A stretch of 64,000 nt of DNA from Bombyx mori (GCF_030269925.1 NC_085124.1:12834001-12898000), one strand, 5' to 3'; shown: positions 1 to 12,657, counted from the first letter of the stretch. Made by a program: numbers and translations. Notes: generated by a model not told the origin, from the letters alone.

Positions 1-288
1 GAGACTAGCTAGATAGGCATATAAGACCAAGAAACCACAACGATTAGCCATATACGACATCATAAATGATTTGTTTCCAATCTGACATGAAAAACTCTTA
101 TTAGTATATTAATTTAGTATAGTTTCTTCAAATTGAATTATTAATATTTCAAAAAATTAATAATCGAATAAACATTTTGATTGTATCAAGATATACCGAT
201 TTCAAATTGACGTCTAGTAACAGATTCGCGTCTTTTATTTCAATTGATTTTATGACGTTCTTATTAATACTTGGCCTTATTATTATTA

Positions 289-793
289 CTAGTAGACCCC
301 GGTTGTCGAAATTCGATTTAATTTAAATTTAAATTATTATAATATTTAATAATATAAATAATATAAATATAATATTTATAATTAATATAAATATTTAATT
401 TAAATTATTAGTTTGAAAATTATTACATTCTATTGTCTTTTTCATTTTACTTCCTATAATGACAGATTTCGCCAAGACTACATTATGGACAAATAATATT
501 AAATACAAACAACATTAGTCTATTCTCAATTTGACCACAGACTTTAAACAATAACAAAAGTTTGACAATAAACGAAGAGCATTTAAGCGTGTGTGTGTAT
601 CAAATACATGGTAGTGTGTGTCATGTTTTTTTTTATTGATTTCATGTACTTTTTAAGCATCATTTAAAAAATATTAGCATTTTGGAGAAGGACTCTATAT
701 TCTCTATAAGTGTGGGAAATTTCATACTCCTCCGTCAGCGCAATTTTCGTAAAAAGGGCTATAAAGTTTTTGCTTCACGTATTAATATATAGA
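289..793 (-). mobile_element. Non-autonomous Helitron, copy 1
   Basis: Read on the minus strand, this starts with TC next to an A/T insertion site and ends in CTAG before T, as Helitrons do. Its interior matches the copies at 1621-2017, 26180-26594 and 50751-51168, including conserved blocks around TTCGCCAAGACTAC and CCGCGCAATTTTCG. It is longer than the others because of an AT-rich expansion near 317-415. The 3' hairpin is eroded in this copy. No protein is encoded. Confidence 0.65.
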
Positions 794-1066
794 TTATTTT
801 TTAATTCAAAAATCACAAATTTCGAAGCCCGGGAACGACACGAGAGCTAGTACGTGTCTTGAATCTAAATGCGAAGTTTAGTGCGATATGGCGTCGCCTC
901 GAGTAGCTGGCTCCACGCTAATGAATCCCGACAGAATTAACGAATTAATATATCAACCTTAATTTATACTGTTGAATAATACGGATTGTGGATTTAAGGT
1001 GAGGACGGCTTCCGGAAGGTATTTAATAAAAACGTCCTTGCAGTGTTCGTTATAAGTAATTTTTTA

Positions 1067-1303
1067 TTGGTGGTAGGACTTGAGAGGCCGCACGGGTATG
1101 TGCCACCACAATGCCTATTTCTGCCGTGAAGCAATAATGCATTTCGGTTTGAAGCGTGGGGCAGACGTTGTAACTATACTGAGACCTTAGAACTCATATC
1201 TCAAGGTGGGTGGCGGCATTTACGTTGTAGATGTCTATGGGCTCCAGTAACCACTTAACACCAGATGGGCTATGAGCTCGTCCACCCATCTATGCATAAA
1301 AAA
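1067..1303 (+). repeat. BMC1-type LINE/SINE 3' tail (family A)
   Basis: This is an almost full copy of the commonest tail in the window. It runs from GGTGGTAGGAC through TTTCTGCCGTGAAGCA and TGTCTATGGGCTCCAGTAAC to a short A-rich end. It lies between the inverted Helitrons at 289-793 and 1621-2017. Confidence 0.8.
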
Positions 1304-1620
1304 GTAAGCAAAGTTGTGATATGCCTTTTTAGTGTTTAATCATGTGGCACTTCTGGAATTTATTCTCGAGGATGTTCGTCTTAATGACGGAAATTGCGTT
1401 TTCGATATTCACTTTGTGTGGTTTTACCAATTACTTCTTTGTTTTTTCATTCGAATTATTCGCCACACTATTTCAATTATTCGCCACAAATCACGAATTT
1501 CGATGTAACTATTTATTTATTAAAATCGATTTGTAAAAGAACATCTCTCGAACGCTCTCAACTCGTCCAAGCCACGCCTCATTACAAATAGAACGTTACG
1601 TCCGGCAAAAGTGATATTTA

Positions 1621-2017
1621 TCTATATATTAATACGTGAAGCAAAAACTTTGTATCCCTTTTTACGAAAATTGCGCGGACGGAGGAATATGGAATTTCCC
1701 ACACTTATAGAGAATATAGAGGAGTGTAGAATGTTAATATTTTTTAAAAATTATGCATTAAAATACATTAAATCAATAAAAAAAACATTACTCACACTAC
1801 CGTGTATTTGACTTTTGTTATTCTTTAAAGTTTGTGGTCAAATTGAGAATAGATTGAATACTGTTTAATATTTGTCTCAAGTGTAGTTAGTAGTCTTGGC
1901 GAAATCTGTGATTATAGAAGTATAATAAATAGTCTTTGACAATAGAACCAATAAGAATGTTCAAACTTATAATTTCAATTAATTATAGTCGAATCTCGGC
2001 TACTGCGGGGCCACTAG
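1621..2017 (+). mobile_element. Non-autonomous Helitron, copy 2
   Basis: The copy begins TCTATATATTAATACGTGAA after an A and ends CTAG before T. A weakened hairpin (TAGTCGA versus TCGGCTA) lies about 20 bases from the 3' end. It is in opposite orientation to copy 1, so the two form an inverted pair about 0.8 kb apart. The short open frame at its start is not a gene. Confidence 0.7.
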
Positions 2018-2381
2018 TTCAAATAAAATTACCGAAGACATCTTATGAATTAAGATTCCGAACATCTAATCACGATGATTGGTTAATTCGTTAGACTCTC
2101 GTTTAAGGGGCGGCTTGATTGAATTGTCAGGCACCTTAGAACGAAGCAATTTGATGAAGATCAAACAAAATTTACGTTAAAAAGAAAAAAAATCGAATAA
2201 ATTTTTATTATCGATTCATTTTAATGAAAGTTTGAAAAAAGGTTAATTGCATTATTGGTTTACTGATAATTACATGACCCATGTATTAATAGCTTATCAC
2301 AGCCTATGGACATTAAAATGCTAATCCTGCTACCCATAACAATTAATTGAAACCCAAGTTTCAATTGAATTTGACTTGTGC

Positions 2382-2468
2382 TGACGTTGTAGATGTCTAT
2401 GGGCTCCAGTAACCACTTAACACCAGGTGGGTTGTGAGCTCGCCCATCCATCTAAGCAATAAAAAAAA
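2382..2468 (+). repeat. BMC1-type 3' tail, 5'-truncated
   Basis: Only the last part of family A is present, from ACGTTGTAGATGTCTATGGG to the AATAAAAAA end. This is the usual result of truncated target-primed insertion. Confidence 0.75.
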
Positions 2469-2789
2469 CTTTTTCCTAGGCGAAATAGGTCGGTGGTACC
2501 TACCCGTACAGGATCCCTAATAAATAGGCCTTTTTATTTTTACGGATTTTCGTTTTCTTATGTCATTGTGTTAGTTGTACCTTCTTTATTGAAGTCGTTC
2601 GTGTACGTTGTATTAATTATCATATATCATAATAAAATCTAGCTTGATACGCTTGACAGCTGGTAAAGAGGTATTCTTAGAATTGAGGCCGTCAGCGCAA
2701 AAGTGGTTTAAGCTTACCATAGTCAGTATGGACGTAATGAGGCTTGAACTTACTTTTACACTGCTTCGTAGGCAAAAACATTCACCGTC

Positions 2790-3005
2790 CTCGTCGAACC
2801 CGTCGATTGCGACGAAGGGCTCGACGAGCGAATTAACCCATAGACACAACCCACTGAGTTTCTCGCCGGATCTTCTCAGTGGGTCGCGTTTCCGATCCGG
2901 TGGTAGATTATTCGCCAGTGCTAGCATCACTCCAGTTTGAGTCCCGTGAGCTCACCTTCTAGTTAAGGTTTCGCTGAAATAGCCTCTCAAGGTTTGGTAG
3001 GGTTG
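2790..3005 (+). repeat. Hairpin-core repeat (family C)
   Basis: The repeat has the GC-rich arm pair CTCGTCGAACCC / GGGCTCGACGAG followed by CTGAGTTTCTCGCC and TTCTCAGTGGGTCGCG, which can also pair as a hairpin. It then reads to TAGCCTCTCAAGG. It is related to the copies at 21.0, 46.0, 40.7 and 56.2 kb and to the 3' UTR of the LINE at 42879-43883. Confidence 0.75.
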
Positions 3006-3770
3006 TAATGTTTACAATAACCATTTGTTGTCTACAGGTGGAACTAGGGATAGGCTGGTTTTTTTACATACAATTTTATTATGGTTTAAACAAATTGCAA
3101 ACGAATATAAAATATTGTGGGTTAGGCCACTTTTACGCTGACGGCCTCAATTAACTTCTATTAGGTTATATAAATTTTTGAATCACGTTGATTTTTATTT
3201 ATTTAATTGTTCATATATTTTGATAAGCTACAGTTATTGGCTTCCAAACTTATTTAAATTTTTATTTACAAACGTTAGACAATACTTTTAAGCAAACAAA
3301 CTCAACATTTTTTTTGAGCGAATAACCGAATTTTTCATTACAGTTTTAGTTCTGGAGACACTGACAGACAAACTGCCGAAAGCCAGCTTATAATTTTATA
3401 GTAGAAAAAATTTCCAAATACCTACCATTACCACGAGTTGATTGTATTTTACCAGCGAATGAATTGAAGTTTTCCCACACTTCATTTTTACAACATACCT
3501 ATTTATTTTCAATACAATCAGAAAAAAAATAGATAATCTAACAATAGATATCGGGTTGCATCATACAACAAAGACGAATCAAGAGGATTACAGCATAATT
3601 TAAACACTTAATGACACTTAAGATGTCAATAAGCTATTTATTCAACTAGCTGATGGTAGGAGAGTGAAGTAAAAAACTTAATACTGAACAAAATTTTTTA
3701 ACACTGGTTTAGATATTGGCAATAGTTTCCTTCTATTATGTAGCTGAATATTAGTCTAAATGTTTGTAAT

Positions 3771-4120
3771 TTTTTTTTTGAAACGACGTTCTTTGTTGGA
3801 CGATGCGGAGGGGTACCCTAACCGGTAAAAAACGTCCGTAACGTAAGATTTTTATTAGTAATGCACACAGTGTACGACTTAGCTTTGTAACATATTTTTT
3901 ATCACCACGATCTCAAAGCGTTCGTTTGCGCAATACACTAACTCTTATGCAAACAACCATGAATGAAGTGCACCACAATAAGTTCGCACGTTACCGTATG
4001 ACCGTGGGTTGTTGCGAAACCTCCAGTTTTATTTTCTTTATACCTCGAATAGAACTTAAAATTAATATTTTCATAATAAGGAACTACGTTCCTATCTGGT
4101 GTCCCACGACACCACACATG
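3771..4120 (+). repeat. Unclassified interspersed repeat, uninterrupted copy
   Basis: About 350 bp matches, in reverse complement, the sequence at 46430-47190, apart from a LINE insertion in that copy. Subterminal inverted motifs are present (GACGTTC near the left end, GGAACTACG near the right end). No coding capacity or clear superfamily signature was seen. Confidence 0.6.
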
Positions 4121-4145
4121 CTTTTTCCTACCTATTCGTTGGTAG

Positions 4146-4313
4146 CCTAAGGGGTTATTCCAGCTACACGGGCGGATAGGTGAGCTAATGGCCTTAACCT
4201 GAGAGAACTTGCTAACACTAGCCCTAGCAAGAGCAGTGCTTCGCTGAATCTACCAACGGATCGGAATCACGGCCCACTGAGAATACCCGGTGAGAAACTC
4301 AGTGCGTCATAGC
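4146..4313 (-). repeat. Family C repeat, diverged
   Basis: Read on the minus strand it carries CTGAGTTTCTCACC, the CTGCTCTTGCTAGGGC block and a GTGAGC-like end. Substitutions throughout show an old copy. Confidence 0.65.
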
Positions 4314-4627
4314 GCTTGAGAATTAGCGGAACCCGCATGCGAAATGCCACAGGTTCAAGATCGTGCATGTAAAGTGAACTGTGTTCATTAGTATTTCGTG
4401 TTGTTCGTATTTACATTATTTTTGGCATTCCTTTCCAAATCTTGCGGTTAGCTAAGTACGTTTCTCAAGATAATTTCCCTTCATCGTTCACTGCTAACAG
4501 TCGCAGCTAAAAGGATCAAAGGCCACAAGCTAATGTACATTTCTAAAACCGAAATGAGTTTTGGAAATGCGTCCAACGTTACGAGCCTTAAGTATGAACA
4601 CACTGATAAGCTCTAGAGGAATAATCA

Positions 4628-4842
4628 TCACTACATAGTATAAAACAAAGTCGCTTTCTCTGTCCCTATATCCCTATGTATGCTTAAATCTTTAAAACTA
4701 CGCAACGGATTTTGATGCGATTTTTTTTAATAGATAGAATGATTGAAGAGGAAGGTTTGCATGTATAATAACATCCATTAAATAGTAGAGAAATCAATAA
4801 TAAATTACAGTTTCCGAAGCGAAGCGAGGGCGGGTCGCTAGT
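4628..4842 (+). mobile_element. Lepidopteran Helitron-like element
   Basis: It contains ACTACGCAACGGATTTTGAT and AGAGGAAGGTTTGCATGT, motifs I know from lepidopteran Helitron-like repeats. It ends in GCGGGCGG-like sequence and GGGTCGCTAGT, a Helitron 3' end (CTAG before T). The 5' limit is approximate. No protein is encoded. Confidence 0.6.
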
Positions 4843-5089
4843 CCTTAATAATTGCACTAAGGACTATGGCATGTTAATATACATATTATCGTTCATTATA
4901 TAGCATCATATAGCTCGTAACTACAAACCAAGGCAAAGTTTTATGAACGAAAACGCGAAAACAGTAATTCCGCACAAGTCCACCCCCGGAGGGTTGACTT
5001 AAATCAGAGAAAAGAGGCACTTTTAAATTAAAATTCCTTTGGGCGCTTAATTGTTTGTAGCGCGATTAATTTAATTTCTTCTTTTACAG

Positions 5090-5143
5090 GATTCCCGCAG
5101 ATCAAGTCTCCTTATAGTCCGACTTCGCAGCCGCATCTGACAG
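5090..5143 (+). CDS. Vsx: Candidate internal exon of Vsx homeobox gene (54 bp)
   Basis: This is a candidate internal exon upstream of the homeobox exons. The acceptor is strong (a run of pyrimidines, TTCTTCTTTTACAG, before the exon) and the donor is near-perfect (CTGACAG then GTAAGAT). Of the three forward frames only one lacks a stop. It is exactly the frame needed to join the exon at 28169: it starts with two bases of a split codon, ends with one base (G), and the next exon supplies GC to make Gly. The 17 complete codons read FPQIKSPYSPTSQPHLT, a Pro/Ser-rich segment like the low-complexity region before Vsx homeodomains. I cannot place this peptide in a known domain. Assignment to Vsx rests on strand, phase and splice quality, so it is an inference; a small exon of another plus-strand gene is the alternative. 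Confidence 0.6.
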
Positions 5144-5221
5144 GTAAGATTTATCGTTGTACTCTTCAGATTTTTGGACCTAAGATACCTTAGAACCTGG
5201 TTAGAATATGTTTTTTTTTAT

Positions 5222-5464
5222 TTTATTTTTTTATTGCCTAGATGTGTGGACGAGCTCACAGCCCACCTGGTGTTAAGTGGTTACTGGAACCCATAGACAT
5301 CTACAACGTAAATGCGCCACCCAGCTTGAGATATAAGTTCTAAGGTCTCAGTATAGTTACAACGGCTGCCCCACCCTTCAAACCGAAACGCATTACTGCT
5401 TCACGGCAGAAATAGGCAGGGTGGTGGTACCTACCCGTGCGGACTCACAAGAGGTCCTACCACC
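5222..5464 (-). repeat. BMC1-type 3' tail, full tail copy
   Basis: Minus-strand family A copy from a T-rich start (poly-A on the minus strand) through GGACGAGCTCACAGCCCACC to CTACCACCAGT. It lies about 80 bp downstream of the exon ending at 5143. Confidence 0.85.
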
Positions 5465-6649
5465 AGTTTGGGCCTAAGATTGTCTAAGATGGAAACTGAT
5501 TAGAATATGTCTCATTTATAGTTTGTATTTGATGTAATTTTGTTAATAAGCACAAAAAATTATGTTGAGAATGTTATGTTCAACTGGTGAATCGTGGTCA
5601 TCATCCGCTGTGGTTATCCCGAATTGCTTTTGAAACATGGATTTCTTGGACCGACCCGAACGCCACCCGTCGCATGTTGGTAGTAGACAGAAACCTTCCT
5701 TGGAATACTAACAATATGCGTACCAAGCTTCAACATAAACTTCTGACCGAATTCTGAACACATAAAGGACAAACATAAATACAAAAGTTAATCGTTGTTT
5801 TGGATAGCAGACAGAGACATTTTTATACTTGATAAAACAAATTTGATTGTGTAAAACAGCTACAGGATTATAGCGTTTTATTCAACAGGCAATATTCCAA
5901 TCTCAAAGATACTCATACAGAAAAAACTGAAGCCGAAATAGCATTTCTTTAGTCATCTGACTCCTCTAAATCAGCTGTCATCGAATGTACCTAAATATTA
6001 ATAATTAATTTAGAAAAAAAAAAAAACGGAATGACTTTTAAGTCACCTACGTACACGTAACAATACCTTTAGTCCTGATTTAGGAAAGTGGCTGACGGCA
6101 CCCCGGCTTCGAATGGGAGGGTGTGATCCCTCACACACAACCCCCCACACCCACCCCCCTTTGTCTTAGTAATGAATCCGCCAAACGTCAACCGCGCAGC
6201 CGCCCGACTGTTAACCAACCAAAAGTCACATGCCAATACATTAGCCACTTAAAACTGAATCTTTTGGTATCGCGTTAGAGGTGGAAATTGATTGAATTAA
6301 ATTTTCTTATACGACCACGTCAGTAGGATAAAGGACTCAAAGTGTAAAATTCTAATTAGTAGTTGATAAAGACATAAGTTGGGGTTGCCTTAATTAATTA
6401 ACATGTTAGAATTTCTTATTTTGGTTTCGATGCTTTAAGTTAAAAATTGAGTTCTAAATTTGATGCGGTTTACTTTTGATCATATAAACACACTGAAATT
6501 TACATAGATGGACAGTAATCTAAAATTACTTACATAATGACAAATAAAAAATATATTTAGGTTTGTTAGTATCTCTGTTAAATATACGGGCGTAATGTTC
6601 TGTGTGATTGCTTTGTCATGTAACATTTATCTCGAGTTGAATGTTCGTG

Positions 6650-6830
6650 TATTTGCAGCCCCACATCGTGTAAAAAGCACAGAGAAAACAAACCACCTGA
6701 CTGGCTCCGAGCCGGCGGCCATTTCTAAAAAAATTGCCTTCGCCGCCATTTCCACGCGGGAATTTCATATTTGGAACGCCGCGGGGAGGAATTTGCGATT
6801 TGACATTTCATCATGGCCGCTTTTTTATTG
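6650..6830. promoter_or_regulatory. Candidate intronic regulatory element
   Basis: This GC-richer, repeat-free patch lies in the 23-kb intron of a developmental homeobox gene, the sort of place where enhancers are found. It includes paired GCCGCCATTTCC-like and GGCGGCCATTTC-like motifs. There is no direct evidence of function. Confidence 0.2.
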
Positions 6831-9800
6831 TTTTTAAAACAATGTAAAATACGATGGCCGTTTCCTAGTTATTTGTTTGCGATTCGGCGCCATTTTTAAT
6901 ATCCAAATTAGGGGTCGTATTGTTTTACATCACTGTTTAAAATCACTAGTGACTTTTTATACTTAAAAAGTGGTGGTAGTAAATTGGGCCCAATGAGTGA
7001 TTCTGATTATTTATTTAAAGATTTTATGATCTTCAGCCATTTTAATTATTTACTGTTATAGATTAAAGTAGGTGTATATCGATGTATGTACCTACACTAT
7101 TGTCATTCTCAATGTCAATTTTTTTATTGATAAAATTATACTTACATTGGAAACCTGTTATGCTATTGTGTCTGTTTTAACAATTGTCAATTACGTCGAC
7201 AATTGTTATTATAACAAACGAATGAAATGTTTTAAGAGAATAACAATTACTTTATGGTTATTTTGTAAGCATTTATTTATGAATAACGATTAATCAGACT
7301 ATATGTACCTACTCAGAACAAAATCTAATCCTTTCTGATCATTGACAATATGAATCAATCATCATTATACAAATATTCACTTATGCTTGTATTTGAAAAG
7401 TATTTTTCCACGTTAAATTCCCGAATAATTAGATAACTAATGTTTTTGTAACTACCGCCATGTTTTCACAACACTTCTAATAAGTTCATTTAAAATGTCA
7501 CCTATTTGTTAAAACAAGCACCGCATCGGTACCTTGCAACCTTCTCAATTACCCGAAACATTCGTTAAGAAACTTTTTTTTCGGGCTGACAACTTTTAAG
7601 ACAACTGGCAACTGTTAACACCACAAATCAAACTTAACTATTCGACCACCGTAACTCTTAATGCTTCTTCACAGAGTTGTGAATGGTCTGTTTTACATTT
7701 TAAGTTATGGTGATTTGTTAATAATATTGAATGACACAAAGACCGCAGTATTTTCTTAGCGCTAAGTGGCGACAAGTTCGTTACAGTTAAGTGTATTAAG
7801 TTTTTGTTTTGAACGCTCTCACATCAGCTCGATATCGGATTACATTGGAATGTTATACTTTAATGATTTAAATAAGACCATTATGGGATTGACGAAAAAT
7901 TGTCTTGGCAGAGTTTTAGATTGGATAGATTGTCTGTTTAATTGGATAATTTAAGTATCTTCAAGCAAATAAACCCAGGCACAAATTACCAAAAGCATTA
8001 AGGGCGTAATATGTATTAACTAAGAAAGTGCTCTTTCCTTCGAATAGGTTTATAAATCTTGTCTTCATTTAAATGAAGAAAAACCAACGTAAATACGTTT
8101 TGTAAATTTAAAAAAATAAGTTTACATTTACGTGTTATCTGGGACTAGAGCCCCTAAATTAATTTGCAATTAATTTGCTTTCTCTGGAAACGAAAAAAAA
8201 AACCAAAAATTCCGTTAAACAGTGAAAATTTACAAGAGAAATAATTTCACAGATTTACTCGTAGGTACCTTAGGCACGGACACCTGTGCGTCTAATAGTA
8301 AATGTCGTACTGTCAAAAGTATTGTTTATGTACCATCGTCAAATTAACTAACTGTAGCCTAAGTACTTACAAAATGAAAACAAAATCATTATCTAATTAA
8401 TAAACACACAAAAATATCTTTTGGTAAATAATTCGTTCATCCAAAACAGAGTAACAAATCTTAAACGTTAATTGAGTTATGTAGTGTTGTGCAAACATGC
8501 CTAGTGACGAACTAATTGTATCGGTGTCCGATTACAATCCGAGAGCTGTGGGACCGGGGCATATGTTACGGAGTGCTTGCAACACTGGAAACGTCAAACG
8601 TGTGATGTGTCAGACAAGTTCACTAACAGAACACAGATTATGTAAACTATATTTATGTATAAATTTGTTTTGATTACATTACATTAAGAGTTAATTTACA
8701 TGAGGAGAGTGCTTTTAAGGAAGAAGATCGTAGAGTTGCAACGGAAGTAAAAGGGTTTCTGAAAATACAGTAAATATATCACATACATTAAATAAAATTC
8801 CATTTAAACACATAGCTACATTGAAATGGACACTTTTGCCTAAAGTTAGGCATGGATAGAGGGAATATCGAAAAGTTTCGCGTCGCAGACTCTATAGATA
8901 ATTCCGATTGTTTACTAGAGGCAAAATATTTTATGCTACATTAAAATATCTTATTTGATAGTTAAAAATCGCATCATTCGGACGATAACGATCATGATCT
9001 GTACGGAAGGACAGATCTTGTCTCATCTTGTGATTCCGCTTTGGTTGGTTCTAATATCATGTCTATCTGTTCTCAAAAAACGTTCCCGCCATCAGTAAAC
9101 AGGTAAATAGGTGACATCTATAAAAAAATATATTATGCAACTTCAATAAGCCTTGTTTTGTGACGCCATCTCGTGAAGTTTTGAAGCACTAGCAAGCTAA
9201 CATCTAATAGCGTCAATGTAAGTCAAATATATAAGAGAAGGTGTTAAAAAAGAGTGTCAAATCGCTTTTTTCTTTTTTTTTTTAATCACTCTTTAAAACA
9301 ATACTGCTTCTAAATACAACAACTTGATTTAAATCCTCAGAGTCCTTTGGTGTATACAACAGATCATTACTCGAATAAAGATAAGAATAAGTATGAACAG
9401 AATATTTTCATGATGATACGTGGAATATACAAACTCACTTTGGCATTTATTAGTATTTAAGTATGGATTTAATATATTAGAAATTTTAATGGGATTAGTA
9501 AATTTTTGTGCTAGAAAAACAGCTTCGAGTTAATTATCTATAATCACCAAGAAAGTTACAAGGGAAACGCGGTACCTAAGTTTAAGGAATATTTTGTAGG
9601 GAGCTGACTAATCATACTTCAATTTATTTGTACCTTCGTCTTCTCTAAACTCGAGAATACCTAATTATTTTTTATTGGATAAACGGATGAGCAAGTTCCC
9701 TGCCCCGCTGGCGTTTAGCAGTTAGTCCATTGGCATCACGACATGAACCTCTTTGCCTACCTCGAGACAAATGTATATTTCATCAACGTGACGTCATTGC

Positions 9801-9959
9801 TTCGTGTCAGAATTTATAGGACGCTCCTTAGACGTGCCCGCTCACAAGATGTCCCACCCTCCTCGTTGTTTCATCAAAGCAAACAATGTCCCGTTGTATC
9901 CGAAACATCATAATCGATTATAAAACATCCAGTAAGTTAAACATAAAAGAAATTCGTGA

Positions 9960-10225
9960 AAGAAAAGAAAAAACGAGAAATTATTTACGATTAGTCCCCC
10001 ACCACCCACCACCTAAGGCCACTGATCGCATAATGAATTGAACGCAAAACAACCAATTTTGTCAATGACAAGCTAAAACGTTCCCTGTTCGCTGAGCGAT
10101 AAGGCTGAAAAGGCGACATAATTAAGTTTGCCTCCGAAATATCAAAGTGAAGTGAGGGCCCATTAGCAATTATAATGGCTACTGTCCTCTGCGTCGGCCT
10201 CTCGCTAGGGCTACCAAGGTACCAC
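9960..10225. promoter_or_regulatory. Candidate intronic regulatory element
   Basis: Repeat-free sequence with homeodomain-like core motifs (ATTAGCAATTATAATGG near 10160, TAATGAATTG near 10030) and moderate GC content. A minus-strand frame of 82 codons covers it but resembles no protein family I know. Candidate only. Confidence 0.2.
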
Positions 10226-11398
10226 AAAATATATTCCAAAGATAATTTTTTATGCTCTATTCTATTTTGAATGGGGAATGAATTAATTTAACTGCATTAA
10301 ATGCTTTCAATTTTATAGAATTTATGTATTTGACTAATTTTATCATTTCTCCCAAAAACCCTGGCAATTTTTATATCTAACTCATCACGGATGGACTCGT
10401 TTGTTCCTTAACAGCAAAACGACTGCTACCAGGATGTATTTAGGGATGTAGAGGTCTTTAAATTCGATATAACAGTGACAAGAAAGATGAGGAAGGACTA
10501 GCGGCAAAAACCCTAATAATGCAATGTAAAAAACAGAATAAATTATGCTTTTGTTCGTTTCTGCATCATTGACGAACTTGAAATAAGGGAGTCTCTTTCG
10601 CGCACTTTATCACTGATCTTTTATTCTAGTTAAATTTACCTTAAAAATTCACAAAATATGATTTGAAAAGAACCTTTTTAGGGAAAACAGTCTATGAATC
10701 TGACAACCCTGACTAATAAGTGCCAGCTCATTACGTCTCGTGTTCGGCTCGAAGACGTTCCGGAGGCTGGCAGCCTCGTCAGTTAATTACTTGAAATGCC
10801 TTCAGCAGATTACACTTGCTTATCAATTAGTTCTTAATAATATTACAATGTGCTTTAAAGCAGTTTCCCTGTCTTGACTTCGAATCAAGCTCAGGTTGAG
10901 TCTATTATAGATTTGACTCAGATAGTGAGGTAAATAAAAAAAGTTTTTTTTAACCCAAGTTGGCCTTAGCAAACTATTTTTAACTGGCCATGATTTTCCC
11001 ATTCGGAAACAGCTAAAGGTTTTATTTTCCAAATATGTAAAATTATGTCAACACAGAAAATTCACGAAACCTTTCAAGTCCGTACATATGCAGAAAGAAT
11101 AGAACTAGAGATAGGTTTTCATTATTGAGCATGGATCAAATCAATCCACTTGGTGTGTGTGGACACATATTCAATTCTTTCGTTTTTTACATGGCCATAA
11201 CCCAATGTACAGACTTAATCCATTATTGTCACAATTTGATTATTACTACCACGAGACATCAGGACTATTCTAATTTTTTCCAAACAATCACTTTATACTT
11301 TAAATCGTACCTTACTAACCCTAGTAAGTTAATAATACTCCTCGTAGTAGGTACTCAGAATTATCTTAACCCTCAAAAATTTGCGCCACTTCCAATTT

Positions 11399-11611
11399 TG
11401 CGGGTAGGTACCACCACCCTGCCTATTTCTGCCGTGAAGCAGTAATGCGTTTCGGTTTGAAGGGTGGGGCAGCCGTTGTAACTATACTTGAGACTTTAGA
11501 ACTTATCTCAAGGTGGGTGGCGCATTTACGTTGTAGATATCTATGGGCTCCAGTAACCACTTAACACCAGGTGGGCTGTGAGCTCGTCCACCAATCTAAG
11601 CAATAAAAAAA
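11399..11611 (+). repeat. BMC1-type 3' tail
   Basis: Family A copy from GGGTAGGTACCACCACCC to AGCAATAAAAAAAA, lacking the first ~30 bases. It abuts an old LINE reverse-transcriptase remnant in the opposite orientation. Confidence 0.8.
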
Positions 11612-11614
11612 AAT

Positions 11615-11965
11615 TAATGGCTTTCTTCTTCGTCGTTCCCTCACTGTTGAGGATCGCTACCACAAGTGACTTTCCTCCATAGTTTTCGGTCATGGGTGAC
11701 ATGGACCGCATGATGTTCTGACCACTGGTGTTCTGACCACGGCGCACCTGCCTTCTATGCGACCCAAAATTATGAGCTTCTGTAACAAATAACTGTCTGG
11801 GAGACCGCATGATGTGTCCGAAGAAACTCATAAGACGTTCTTGGTAGATGGCACAGAGTCTTGTTGATATTTAACTCTATTAAAATGGACTTGTTAGTTC
11901 TCATGGCAGTCCATGGTATTCGGAGCATCTTCCGCCACACCCACATTTCTAAGGCATCCATCCTT
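11615..11965 (-). pseudogene. LINE reverse transcriptase C-terminal remnant, frameshifted
   Basis: Minus-strand frames read MDALEMWVWRKMLRIPWTA and MRTNKSILIELNI in one frame. A second overlapping frame then reads MSFFGHIMRS. These are the typical tail motifs of non-LTR reverse transcriptases of the kind that read DALEMWVWRKMLRI and YFGHI.R. The shift between frames falls near 11800-11830, so the coding sequence is broken. It would have encoded the end of an ORF2 protein used for target-primed insertion. Confidence 0.7.
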
Positions 11966-12657
11966 TTAATGACTCAATCCTGCTTCCTTTTAAATTCTCC
12001 AATACTTTTAATGACTCAATATTTTGCAAGTAGATTACCTATCTCGGGTTCATTGTCGCTTAAAAAATTATTGTAACCCAGTATAATAAGATGCTTGTTA
12101 AGCAAATCCACAACACAATAGCAAATTGGAGACGCAAAAAACATACAATGTGAGCAACAAAAAACAAGCGCACGCATCGGCGCGTGAAAATATAATGGTT
12201 AAATAAATATAGGTGCTTGAAGGATGTAAGGCGTCTTCGGGGAAAGGATGGGTTGGGGGGTAGGGCGGGGCGTACACTTCACTGGACACTGTAACTGCCA
12301 CTTAGTTGCCAGTTTTTGTACTACCTAGAGCTGTATAGTGTTGAACAATATTACTGGCTGTTTATTCGTTCTTTAGCAAGCCAAACTATATTGGTCCAGT
12401 TATTGATAGAAAATTTTATATTGGTCTTGAACTTGATAACAAAATAAAATGTAACATCGAATTCTGTTTGAAAAGTCAAGAGGAAAATTCCTAAACTTGA
12501 AGATGAGTTAGGCAATAAAAAATAATTCAAATAAACCTGCTGGGATATATATCAATAAGCTGGGAATCTTTATGTAGTGCAGCCCGTTGTATATTGGCAA
12601 CTAGTAAGGCGTCGAAATAAAAGCCGGTACTTGTAGGTACAACTATTAACACACACA

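Larger units (their letters stand above)
5466..11398. other. Vsx intron, mostly unique AT-rich DNA
   Basis: No gene, RNA gene or clear transposon was identified here. Short open frames (for example 6595-6837, 7072-7293 and 9991-10239 minus) have no recognisable family. Two patches are less AT-rich and repeat-free, about 6650-6800 and 9960-10220, and are treated as regulatory candidates. The stretch 9652-9900 faintly resembles an old SINE. Confidence 0.5.

Noticed and set aside
6656..6700. Additional Vsx exon after TGTATTTGCAG
   Set aside because: The acceptor is plausible, but no good donor follows and the sequence shows no family resemblance.
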